This document shows, piece by piece, positions 16,416-25,411 of a stretch of 64,000 nucleotides of DNA. The notes below the pieces were generated by a model, which was not told the DNA's origin, made no database searches, and saw nothing but the letters and a program-made list of their open reading frames with translations. Positions within the stretch are counted from its first letter, which is position 1. Every line of letters starts with the position of its first letter. The stretch comes from Rhizobium johnstonii 3841 (GTDB taxonomy: Bacteria > Pseudomonadota > Alphaproteobacteria > Rhizobiales > Rhizobiaceae): assembly GCF_000009265.1 (NCBI RefSeq), contig NC_008380.1, positions 3,911,501 to 3,975,500 of the forward strand. Reading direction: 5' to 3'. A program made the position numbers and the translations under genes.

Positions 16416-17012
16416 TCAGTCGTGCTTGTGGTCATGATCATGACCGCGATCGTGGCGGTGCTCATGCTCATGCTCGTAGCCATGTTCGTGATCATGGTCA
16501 TGGCCGTGATTATGATCATGTGCGTGGTCATGCCCGTGGTCATGATTGTGATCGTGATCATGCCCATGCGAGTGCCCGCCTGGGGAATGATAGGCGCCGC
16601 GCGCCGGCTGGAACGGCTCGTCAATCTCGAGGACGACGGCGCCGAGGCCCTGCAGCATGGCGCGGATGACATGATCGCGGAGGATGACGATGCGGTCTTC
16701 CTCGATCTGCGCGGCAAGATGCCGGTTGCCGAGATGCCAGGCGAGCTCGACCAGATGGGTGCGGTCGCGACCGCGGATTTCGAAGAGTTTCTCATCAGCG
16801 GCGAGGATCTCGATCAGTTCGCCGTCGTCGCGCACCAAAAGGTCGCCATTGGCGAAAAGCACCGGATCCTTGAGATCGAGCATGACCATCTCACCATTTT
16901 CCAGATGCAGCAGCTTGCGGCGCAGATGACGCAGATCATGCGGCAGCTTGACCTGGGCGATTGGGTGGGAGGAAGGGGTTCCGGCGGGAAGATAGGAGGT
17001 GACGCGCTGCAT
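16416..17012 (-). CDS. ureE: Urease nickel metallochaperone UreE with long His-rich tail
   Basis: A 198-residue protein. The N-terminal peptide-binding domain (QRVTSYLPAGT onward) and the metal-binding domain (LVELAWHLGNRHLAAQIEEDRIVILRD region) are complete. The last 57 residues hold 25 histidines in alternating HDH/HGH/HEH runs. Such tails bind several nickel ions and act as storage or delivery sites; many UreE proteins have shorter ones. The DNA encoding the tail (about 16416-16586) is a simple-sequence region and may vary in length among strains. Confidence 0.95.
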   Translation of the reverse strand: MQRVTSYLPAGTPSSHPIAQVKLPHDLRHLRRKLLHLENGEMVMLDLKDPVLFANGDLLVRDDGELIEILAADEKLFEIRGRDRTHLVELAWHLGNRHLAAQIEEDRIVILRDHVIRAMLQGLGAVVLEIDEPFQPARGAYHSPGGHSHGHDHDHNHDHGHDHAHDHNHGHDHDHEHGYEHEHEHRHDRGHDHDHKHD

Positions 17013-17098
17013 GACATGTCCGTTTTTCTGAGAGGACGACCATGCAAAATAGCTCTTCCCGATGCAAGCACCAATGGCCTTTCGTTCGGGTCCGGCTT

Positions 17099-17962
17099 TT
17101 ATATTCCGTAAGCCTGCATCACATTGTCGCTCTCCGGACCTCTGTTCTCGCCATCGACGCCGTTATCGACGAGCCCGTGCCAGGCGTGATGAAGACCTTC
17201 CCGTTCGTGTACGACGCGATTGCGCCCAAGCGCCTTGGCGAGATAGAGCGCCCGGTCGGCGGAGGCATAGACCGCCTGCTTGTTGCGCCCGGCGACGAGA
17301 TCGGCAACGCCGCCGGAAACGGTGATGCGGATATCGTGCCCCTCGGCCTTGATGGCGCCGCAAGCGATCCTGGCCCGGACACCTTCAATACGCTCCATCC
17401 GTGCCTCCAGCGGCTCGCCGGATAGGATGACGCCGAACTCCTCCCCACCCAGCCGTGCGACGACGGACATCTCATCGAAGGCGGATGTGAGCATGGCCGA
17501 AACGGCGACGATGACGGCATCGCCGCAGCCATGGCCGAAGCGGTCGTTGATCGCCTTGAAACGGTCGACGTCAAAAATCACCAGCGACGCGTTGCCATCG
17601 GTATTCTCAAGCGCCTCGGTAAAGGCGCGCCGGTTGAGCAGCCCGGAAAGCGTATCCGTGCGGCTGAGCTTTTCGAACTCCGCCCGCGAGAGCGCGAGGT
17701 CGCGCATGGCAAAGCCGGCAAACAGCGACAGCATGCCGGAAACGGTACCGCCGATCAGCCAAGAAAAGATCGCGCTGAAGCCGATTGCATGGGCGAGCGT
17801 CACCGGTAGAAGCCCGAGAAGATCGAGCGACGGCATCGTCAATGCGATGATGACTCCTGAGAGAATAACCGCAAGAAAAGCCATCTTCAGGGCGAAGACG
17901 TAGACGTTCTTGCGGTATTGAAGATCGCCAAAATCGGCCTGCAGCGAAATCCAGTTTCTCAT
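17099..17962 (-). CDS. Membrane-anchored GGDEF-domain protein
   Basis: A 287-residue protein. Two hydrophobic segments lie at about residues 25-45 and 50-75 (AFLAVILSGVIIALTMP; AIGFSAIFSWLIGGTVSGML). A GGDEF domain starts with LSRTDTLSGLLNRRAF and carries the active-site signature GGEEF, which is compatible with diguanylate cyclase activity. The RxxD inhibitory site normally just upstream is replaced by DEMS, so product inhibition there is unlikely. It sits between the DUF2459 gene and ureE in the urease region, in the same orientation, but with more than 300 bases upstream, so it may have its own promoter. Confidence 0.88.
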   Translation of the reverse strand: MRNWISLQADFGDLQYRKNVYVFALKMAFLAVILSGVIIALTMPSLDLLGLLPVTLAHAIGFSAIFSWLIGGTVSGMLSLFAGFAMRDLALSRAEFEKLSRTDTLSGLLNRRAFTEALENTDGNASLVIFDVDRFKAINDRFGHGCGDAVIVAVSAMLTSAFDEMSVVARLGGEEFGVILSGEPLEARMERIEGVRARIACGAIKAEGHDIRITVSGGVADLVAGRNKQAVYASADRALYLAKALGRNRVVHEREGLHHAWHGLVDNGVDGENRGPESDNVMQAYGI

Positions 17963-18293
17963 GAGAATCAACCTTCCTGCTCGGCGTTTCCAGGCATTGA
18001 TAAGAGCCCAATTGCTGCGGGTGTCTTAATTGACTCGTTAAAATTCAAACGGTTTTGGACGTTTCGGTGGACAGAATTTTTCTAGCAGGGGATGCAGCTT
18101 TCCAATCCCTGAATCGAACAGCGCAGAGAGACAGTTAAACAATTGATATAAAAGGGATTTAATGAGCTTGTAGACGCGGCTGTTCCAGAATGGCTTAGCT
18201 GGAGAAAATGCCGGTTTCCCCACTGATTTATACAACCAAATGGAGAGCGCTATTCACAATTCACTTTAAGAGCGGACTGGCCCGACGGCTGCT
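17963..18293. other. AT-rich intergenic region inside the urease cluster
   Basis: About 330 bases between the GGDEF gene and the DUF2459 gene. The stretch 18020-18260 is clearly more AT-rich than its surroundings. It may hold the promoter for the GGDEF-ureEFG part. A 65-codon minus-strand frame here has no convincing ribosome site or recognisable product. Confidence 0.5.
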
Positions 18294-18965
18294 TCAATTG
18301 TAGACAGAAACAGACAATCGCAATGCTTGTGGAAGCGGGTTCCATATGCCGGTTCGAAGCCCCGCCGAGCGCAAGGCAGCGGCAGTCCACGTGTTGCAGC
18401 CGAAGAGGGCGTTGAAGTATCCCCTGGCCTCGAAGAACCGGTCGATCTCGCCGTAACCCGCATCCGCAATCGGCACCACCGCGCCCGCGTCACGGACGAA
18501 GCTGTCCGAGATAAAAGCGCGCAGCTGCGCCAATTGATCCTCACTGACATCGAATGCCGTAACGGTGGGCTGCGGCTCGGTGATAGGGCCGGCAAGGTCT
18601 ACATGCAGCACTGAACGGTCGATCGTCAGCGCGCGCAACACCGGCAGCGGCTTCAGCTCCGCCCATGTGGGAGTTTCCAGATAGAAGGCACGACCGCCCC
18701 AGCCAATAATGAGCCACTCCGCGCTCGGATGGCCGAGCGGAAAATCGGTATTGCCGAGGAAGGAAAAGGCAGCCCGCGTTTCCGCGTCGAGCGGAATGGC
18801 AATATCGGTATGGATCGAGCCTGACAGCAGCAGGATCCGATGCGTCACTGCGGCAGACGACGCTTCGACCGGCGCAATCAGCGGCCGGGGAATAAGGGTC
18901 CCGCAGACCGCCGAAAGCACGAGCAGGAATACGATCCGCAACAACCAGCGGATGCCTGTCCTCAT
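18294..18965 (-). CDS. DUF2459 / TIGR02117 urease-region membrane-associated protein
   Basis: A 223-residue protein with an N-terminal membrane anchor (WLLRIVFLLVLSAVCGTLI) and an extracytoplasmic domain. Recognisable family segments are the HTDIAIPLD, GWGGRAFYLETPTW and FGCNTWTAAALRSAGL motifs. The family is named for frequent location in urease regions, and its biochemical role is unknown. The conserved histidine, cysteine and aspartate residues would fit an enzyme, perhaps a cysteine peptidase-like fold, but this is a guess. It is 31 bases downstream of ureC. Confidence 0.82.
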   Translation of the reverse strand: MRTGIRWLLRIVFLLVLSAVCGTLIPRPLIAPVEASSAAVTHRILLLSGSIHTDIAIPLDAETRAAFSFLGNTDFPLGHPSAEWLIIGWGGRAFYLETPTWAELKPLPVLRALTIDRSVLHVDLAGPITEPQPTVTAFDVSEDQLAQLRAFISDSFVRDAGAVVPIADAGYGEIDRFFEARGYFNALFGCNTWTAAALRSAGLRTGIWNPLPQALRLSVSVYN

Positions 18966-18996
18966 CGCAACCGTCCATCACACATCGGACTTGGGC

Positions 18997-20709
<1,713 letters not shown>

Positions 20710-20712
20710 CTA

Positions 20713-21351
20713 TCAGGCTCCTTGGGAGGAAGAGACGAGTGTTTCTCCGCCGAGCCGCGTGAGGCGGCCAGCGGCAATATAGCTATCGACAAGCTGTCGT
20801 TCGGCCGAAAACGGGTGCCATTCCCAGCCGGAGTGGCCGAAGCCGGCAAGCGTCACCTCGGCCTCGGCATATGTATTCAAAACCTCGGCAATGACGATCA
20901 TGCCGCTGCTCGGCACGACATAGTGCGAAGGAGCAAAGGCCGAAAGCGAGGCATCGACGGCCTCGTGAACGGCCTTGCCGATGACGACGTGCGTTTTGCC
21001 GGTATCGGCGCAGAAGACACTGAATTCATCGGTGTAGTCGTCGCAGAAATCGTCGAGCTCCGGATGCGAGACGGCAAGCGGCGCCCGCATCGCGGCGAAT
21101 TTTTCCGGGTCGCGCACGCTCCAGATTTCGCCAGCCGACACGACGCCCGGATGGGCGCGCCACTCACGCGAACCGAGCATCGACTTTGCCGGCCTGCCGG
21201 TATTGCAGACCGCAACGGCATCGGTGCGGCTGCCGCCGGCGCCATAGGAGCGGCAATCATTGAAGCGGATGACAATATCGGCGGCATCGATGATGCCAGC
21301 ACCGCCCTCCTCAATGTCGCCATTGCCGACGATCATGATTTTCCTGATCAC
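20713..21351 (-). CDS. Urease-operon-embedded protein, sialyltransferase-like N-terminus
   Basis: A 212-residue protein found as a passenger in rhizobial urease operons and sometimes labelled urease operon accessory protein. The N-terminus, IMIVGNGDIEEGGAGIIDAA then VIRFNDCRSYG, resembles the L-sialylmotif of GT29-type glycosyltransferases (a GNxxx...G...D.VIRFN pattern). Later parts (HYVVPSSGMIVI, LAGFGHSGWEWHPF) also resemble that group. No role in nickel insertion is known. Its starts and stops are within a few bases of ureC and the LprI-like gene, so it is co-transcribed. Confidence 0.75.
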   Translation of the reverse strand: MIRKIMIVGNGDIEEGGAGIIDAADIVIRFNDCRSYGAGGSRTDAVAVCNTGRPAKSMLGSREWRAHPGVVSAGEIWSVRDPEKFAAMRAPLAVSHPELDDFCDDYTDEFSVFCADTGKTHVVIGKAVHEAVDASLSAFAPSHYVVPSSGMIVIAEVLNTYAEAEVTLAGFGHSGWEWHPFSAERQLVDSYIAAGRLTRLGGETLVSSSQGA

Positions 21352-21352
21352 C

Positions 21353-21760
21353 CTAGTTGCTCATCGTATCTTCGAGCTCTTTCAGCTCTTTCGTGCGTTT
21401 GTCCGTAATGTTGGCGAGACATCCGGCGACCAGCATCGGCTCCATCGTGCCGCCACGGGCCTGAAAGCCAAAGGCGTCGCATTCGGCATCGCGATAATCG
21501 ATCCAGGCGCGCTGCGCCTTGACCAGCGCCTGCTCCGCGCCCTTCATGTCGCCATCCAGGTCCTTGTCGATCGCCGCCAGGGCGGCGCGCGTCTTCTTAT
21601 ATTGCGCATTCAGCGCCTTGTCGGCAGTCTCGTGGCGCGCCGCCTCGCAGCCAGTCATGTCCGATTGCGTCTTGGGATTGTTGCAATCGATATCCTGAGC
21701 AGAGGCAGCACCTGCCGTCAGCAGCATCGCCGCCCCGACGAGGCAGATATTCAAGCGCAT
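21353..21760 (-). CDS. LprI-like (DUF1311) exported protein
   Basis: A 135-residue protein with a signal peptide (NICLVGAAMLLTAGAASAQ) and a DUF1311/LprI domain: cysteine-flanked DIDCNNPKTQSDMTGCEAAR, then the long helix AQRAWIDYRDAECDAFGF and GCLANITDKRTKEL. Four cysteines probably form two disulphides in the periplasm. LprI-like proteins include lysozyme inhibitors, though most are uncharacterised. GGAGAAG precedes the ATG at 21760. It lies between ureB and the accessory gene and is apparently a passenger of the operon. Confidence 0.82.
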   Translation of the reverse strand: MRLNICLVGAAMLLTAGAASAQDIDCNNPKTQSDMTGCEAARHETADKALNAQYKKTRAALAAIDKDLDGDMKGAEQALVKAQRAWIDYRDAECDAFGFQARGGTMEPMLVAGCLANITDKRTKELKELEDTMSN

Positions 21761-21782
21761 GCACTTCTCCCGCATTTTGTTC

Positions 21783-22088
21783 TTAAAGCTTGCCCATCAC
21801 CAGCTGACGGAAACCGTAGACCTCGCGCTTGCCGGAAAGCGGGATCAGCGTCACCGAGCGCGTCTGCCCCGGCTCGAAGCGCACCGCCGTCCCCGCCGGA
21901 ATATCGAGCCGCTTGCCGCGTGCTACCGCGCGATCGAAGGAAAGCCCGGCATTGGTCTCGGCGAAATGATAGTGGCTGCCGACCTGCACCGGCCGATCGC
22001 CGGTATTGGAAACCTCCAGCGTCACCGTCGGCGCGCCGGCATTCAGTTCGATGTCGCCGCTTGCGGCAATGATCTCACCTGGAATCAT
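21783..22088 (-). CDS. ureB: Urease beta subunit UreB
   Basis: A 101-residue non-catalytic subunit. The family segment VGSHYHFAETNAGLSFDRA is intact, as is RLDIPAGTAVRFEPGQ. AAGGAGGACGAG precedes the ATG at 22088 and selects it over an upstream in-frame ATG. It assembles with UreA and UreC into the (abc)3 enzyme. Confidence 0.96.
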   Translation of the reverse strand: MIPGEIIAASGDIELNAGAPTVTLEVSNTGDRPVQVGSHYHFAETNAGLSFDRAVARGKRLDIPAGTAVRFEPGQTRSVTLIPLSGKREVYGFRQLVMGKL

Positions 22089-22098
22089 CTCGTCCTCC

Positions 22099-22350
22099 TT
22101 AAGCCGCCTTGGGCGCACAGCCCTCGGCCTTCAGTACGCGCTTCGTCGATGCCGGATTTTTGGCGAGCATGGCCGCCGGCCGAATAGGCCTGGCGACGAG
22201 GTTGCCGCCGCAGTTCGGGCAGACACCCTTCAGCACGCCGTCCACGCAATCAGCGCAGAAGGTGCATTCATAGGTGCAGATCCGTGCCTCAATGCTATCA
22301 GGCGGCAGATCCTTGTCGCAGCATTCGCAATTAGGCCTGAGCTCGAGCAT
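22099..22350 (-). CDS. DUF1272 small cysteine-rich protein
   Basis: An 83-residue protein starting MLELRPNCECCDKDLPPDS. Cysteine pairs CECC, CTYECTFC, C and CPNC are spaced like a zinc ribbon, so it probably binds zinc or another metal. The C-terminal 30 residues are basic. GAGGAGATAG precedes the ATG. It sits between ureA and ureB within a few bases of each, a fixed position in many rhizobial urease operons. Function is unknown; a metal-handling role would fit a nickel enzyme operon but is speculative. Confidence 0.82.
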   Translation of the reverse strand: MLELRPNCECCDKDLPPDSIEARICTYECTFCADCVDGVLKGVCPNCGGNLVARPIRPAAMLAKNPASTKRVLKAEGCAPKAA

Positions 22351-22360
22351 TCCTATCTCC

Positions 22361-22663
22361 TCAACGGATCGGCTCGTGCACGGTGACGAGCTTGGTTCCA
22401 TCCGGGAACGTCGCCTCCACCTGCACGTCGTGGATCATCTCTGCAATCCCCTCCATCACCTGGTCGCGGCCGATCACATGGGCGCCGGCTTCCATCAGCT
22501 CGGCAACCGGGCGGCCGTCGCGAGCACCTTCGACGACGAAGTCGCTGATCAGCGCGATCGCTTCGGGATAGTTCAGCTTGACGCCGCGCTCCAGCCGCCG
22601 CCGCGCCACCATCGCCGCCATGGAAATCAACAGCTTGTCTTTTTCTCTCGGAGTGAGGTTCAT
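22361..22663 (-). CDS. ureA: Urease gamma subunit UreA
   Basis: A 100-residue subunit with the family sequence MNLTPREKDKLLI, KLNYPEAIALISD and VQVEATFPDGTKLVTVHEPI. Length is normal. It follows ureD after about 110 bases that consist mostly of repeat DNA. Confidence 0.97.
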   Translation of the reverse strand: MNLTPREKDKLLISMAAMVARRRLERGVKLNYPEAIALISDFVVEGARDGRPVAELMEAGAHVIGRDQVMEGIAEMIHDVQVEATFPDGTKLVTVHEPIR

Positions 22664-22686
22664 CGCTTGTCCATCTGCTTCATGCC

Positions 22687-22771
22687 TAGAACAGGATGAT
22701 CCTGTTCTACATTAAAGAGTTAGAGCATGATGTCGCCCGAAAACCGCTCACACTTTTCGGCATCATGCTCT
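22687..22771. repeat. Rhizobial composite palindromic repeat between ureD and ureA
   Basis: A perfect 23-base palindrome (11-base arm TAGAACAGGAT, central G; 22687-22709) is followed by AGAGCATGATG ... CATCATGCTCT (22722-22771). The second part matches the element at 9053-9102. It lies inside the urease operon and could affect mRNA processing or the ureD:ureA ratio. Confidence 0.75.
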
Positions 22772-22774
22772 GGT

Positions 22775-23596
22775 TCATAGATTCCAGACTTTCGGCACAG
22801 GCGCACCATTGCGCAAGGCGGAAATGACGGGGATCAGGATTTTTCTGAGTGAGAAGCCGTCGGCTGCGGCAAGGCGGACGACGAGCTTGCCATTCCAAGC
22901 GCTCGCGCCGCCCATCGATCCTTCGACGAGCGGCCGGACTTTGCTAAGATAGGCTTCTAAAAGCGGCCCGGCATAAAGCAACGTCGCAAAGGCCACCTGT
23001 CCGCCGAGCACGGCCTGCCGCGCCGCCAGTGCCGCCACACCTTCGGAAAGCCTGAGCTCTTCGGCGTGGATCAGTTGACCCGAGCGGCGGATCCGCCAGC
23101 GATCGCGGAACAGCCCCGATACCACCGCCTCACCCATCGCCTTGCGGCCGAGCAGCACGGCTTCGACAGCCAGAAATTCGGCGCTCTCGTCAAGATCGAC
23201 ATCCAGCCGGCGGAAAAGTGCGGCCCGGTCGAAGAGGATCGTTTCCTGCGGCAGCCAGTCGACGCGGGCTTGGGCTCCGACCTTGATGCTGGTCGCCACC
23301 TCGGCGATGCCGGCCGATGCCTTGTAGATCTTCTCGCAAGCCTGAGTGGTGACGTCGATGCGCGTGCCGGGGCCGGCATCCACGCTCCAATCCATCCGAT
23401 CGCCGCCCGTCAAACCGCCAGCAGTATTGATGATGACGGCTTCCATGGAGGCGTCGAAGGTATCGGGCAGGCGGATTTTCGCTGCCCCCTCCTGATAGAG
23501 TTCACGAATGCGCGTGCGGCCATCGAACAGCTTTGCCGCCAGATGCCCGCGCCCTTCCGCTCTTTGCGGTCTCGTGCCTGCCGCCGCAATCGTCAT
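22775..23596 (-). CDS. ureD: Urease accessory protein UreD (UreH)
   Basis: A 273-residue accessory scaffold that binds apo-urease and recruits UreF and UreG. Recognisable segments are AVIINTAGGLTGGDRM, TTQACEKIYKA and WLPQETILFDRAALFRR. AAAGGGACG precedes the ATG at 23596; an upstream in-frame ATG would add eleven residues unlike the family. It is the first urease gene in transcription order, 160 bases after urtE. Confidence 0.95.
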   Translation of the reverse strand: MTIAAAGTRPQRAEGRGHLAAKLFDGRTRIRELYQEGAAKIRLPDTFDASMEAVIINTAGGLTGGDRMDWSVDAGPGTRIDVTTQACEKIYKASAGIAEVATSIKVGAQARVDWLPQETILFDRAALFRRLDVDLDESAEFLAVEAVLLGRKAMGEAVVSGLFRDRWRIRRSGQLIHAEELRLSEGVAALAARQAVLGGQVAFATLLYAGPLLEAYLSKVRPLVEGSMGGASAWNGKLVVRLAAADGFSLRKILIPVISALRNGAPVPKVWNL

Positions 23597-23756
23597 ATCG
23601 TCCCTTTCGGTCGCGCCCCTGGTTTTCATTCAAGCGCGCGGATAGCGGAAAGCAAGCAATTCCTATGCCGCTCCGAGCAGGCCTTTTGGCGGCGGCGGGC
23701 GGTTTTCCAGACGCCGCGCGCTCTGCTGCAAAATGCGGCATCTGCCAGTTAGACAG

Positions 23757-24452
23757 TCAGACAGTCAGATGGCGGCGGGCCTCCGGCGTATCCAGCGTCT
23801 CGGCAAGCCCTTCATGCACGATTTCGCCGCGGTCCATGATGTAGACATAGTCGGCAAGCTCGCGGCAGAAATCGAGATACTGCTCGACGAGCAGGATCGC
23901 CATGCCTGTGGAGTCACGCAGATAGCGGATCGCCCGGCCGATATCCTTGATGATCGATGGCTGAATGCCCTCGGTCGGCTCGTCGAGCACGAGAATCCTA
24001 GGCCGCGTCACCATGGCCCGCCCGATCGCCAGCTGCTGCTGCTGCCCGCCAGAAAGATCGCCGCCGCGACGTGACAACATCGACTTCAGCACCGGGAAGA
24101 GACTGAAGATGTCATCGGGGATGTTGCGGTCGCGGCGGCCAAGCGGAGCAAAGCCGGTTTCGAGATTTTCCTTGACTGTCAGCAGCGGGAAGATTTCGCG
24201 CCCCTGCGGCACATAGCCGATGCCCTGCTTGGCGCGGGCAAAGGGCGGCAGGCCGTTGAGCTTGGTATCGTTGAAGGTGACGGTGCCCGCCGACAGCGGA
24301 TGCTGGCCGGTAACGGCGCGCAGAAGAGAACTCTTCCCCACGCCGTTACGCCCCAGCACGCAGGTGATCTTGCCCATCTCCGCTTTGATCGAGATGCCGC
24401 GCAGCGCCTGAGCGGCGCCGTAGTGGAGGTTTGCGTTTTCGACTGTCAGCAT
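23757..24452 (-). CDS. urtE: Urea ABC transporter ATP-binding protein UrtE
   Basis: A 231-residue LivF-class ATPase. Walker A is LGRNGVGKSS, the signature LSGGQQQQLAIG and Walker B LVLDEPTEGIQPS. Together with UrtD it powers the UrtBC channel. The start is the ATG at 24452 (MLTVENANLHYG); the open frame upstream of it is translated repeat DNA. A rhizobial repeat separates it from urtD, which is unusual for adjacent genes of one operon. Confidence 0.95.
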   Translation of the reverse strand: MLTVENANLHYGAAQALRGISIKAEMGKITCVLGRNGVGKSSLLRAVTGQHPLSAGTVTFNDTKLNGLPPFARAKQGIGYVPQGREIFPLLTVKENLETGFAPLGRRDRNIPDDIFSLFPVLKSMLSRRGGDLSGGQQQQLAIGRAMVTRPRILVLDEPTEGIQPSIIKDIGRAIRYLRDSTGMAILLVEQYLDFCRELADYVYIMDRGEIVHEGLAETLDTPEARRHLTV

Positions 24453-24491
24453 CGGTTTCCCTTTACATTCAAACTGCTGTCGGAGCAGGCC

Positions 24492-24636
24492 GCTGCCCCT
24501 CATCCGGCTGCCGCCACCTTCTCCCCGCTTGCGGGGAGAAGGGAATATGCCGCGACCTGTCCGTCCCTCGTCCACCTCTCGCATGGCACGTCCCCTCGCC
24601 CCGTTTACGGGGAGAGGGTTAGGGTGAGGGGCAGCC
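24492..24636. repeat. RIME-type palindromic repeat between urtD and urtE
   Basis: Begins GCTGCCCCTCATCCGGCTGC and ends with the inverse GGTGAGGGGCAGCC. Two internal hairpins are formed by CTTCTCCCC/GGGGAGAAG around 24520-24542 and by CCCCTCGCCCC/GGGGAGAGGG around 24592-24617. It is of the same family as the element at 2480-2600. Confidence 0.8.
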
Positions 24637-24650
24637 GGCAAACACGACGC

Positions 24651-25406
24651 TCACCGCCCCAAATAGTTCTCGATGACCTTCGGATCCGAACTCACAAAAT
24701 CGATCGACCCTTCGGCCAGCACCGATCCCTCAGCAAGGCAGGTCACCTTGACGCCGAGGTCGCGGATGAAGCCCATGTCATGTTCGACGACGACGACCGA
24801 CCGGGTTTTGGCGATTTCCTTGAGCAGGATCGCAGTTTCCGCCGTCTCCGCATCGGTCATGCCGGCCACCGGTTCGTCGACCAGCAGGAGCTTCGGCTCC
24901 TGCGCCAGCAGCATGCCGATCTCCAGCCATTGCTTCTGCCCGTGCGAGAGATTGGCGGCGAATTCGTCGCGGCGATGCGTCAGCCGCACCGTTTCGAGGA
25001 TCTCCTCGATGCGCGTCTTGTCCTCGCCCGAAAGCCGGTAGAACAGCGTCGAGAACACGCCGCGACGGCGGTTCAGCGCCAGCTCCAGATTGTCCCAGAC
25101 CGTATGGCTTTCGAAGACGGTCGGCTTCTGGAATTTGCGACCGATGCCGAGCTGGGCGATATCGGCCTCGTCCTTCTTGGTAAGATCGATCGTGCCGTTG
25201 AAGAACACCTCGCCCTCGTCGGGCCTGGTCTTGCCGGTGATGATGTCCATCATCGTCGTCTTGCCGGCGCCGTTCGGGCCGATGATGGCGCGAAGCTCGC
25301 CGGGTTCGATGACGATCGACAGCGAATTCAGCGCCTTGAAGCCGTCGAAGGAAACCGAGACGCCGTTGAGGTAAAGCACGCTGGTGGGTTTGTCGTCGGG
25401 GATCAT
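24651..25406 (-). CDS. urtD: Urea ABC transporter ATP-binding protein UrtD
   Basis: About 251 residues, LivG-class. Walker A is GPNGAGKTT, then the UrtD-typical FQKPTVFESHTVWDNLELAL, the altered signature LSHGQKQWLEIG, Walker B LLLVDEPVAGMTD and the H-loop VVEHDMGF. The signature LSHGQ rather than LSGGQ is the norm for UrtD. An ATG at 25406 follows GGAGTGAG by eight bases; a GTG at 25415 that overlaps the urtC stop is the alternative start. Confidence 0.95.
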   Translation of the reverse strand: MIPDDKPTSVLYLNGVSVSFDGFKALNSLSIVIEPGELRAIIGPNGAGKTTMMDIITGKTRPDEGEVFFNGTIDLTKKDEADIAQLGIGRKFQKPTVFESHTVWDNLELALNRRRGVFSTLFYRLSGEDKTRIEEILETVRLTHRRDEFAANLSHGQKQWLEIGMLLAQEPKLLLVDEPVAGMTDAETAETAILLKEIAKTRSVVVVEHDMGFIRDLGVKVTCLAEGSVLAEGSIDFVSSDPKVIENYLGR

Positions 25407-25411
25407 GGCGC

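Noticed and set aside
16416..16586. Repetitive DNA suggesting a CRISPR or tandem array
   Set aside because: It is the in-frame coding sequence of the UreE histidine tail; there are no spacers.
18038..18235. 65-codon minus-strand frame in the AT-rich gap of the urease cluster
   Set aside because: No ribosome site and no recognisable sequence.
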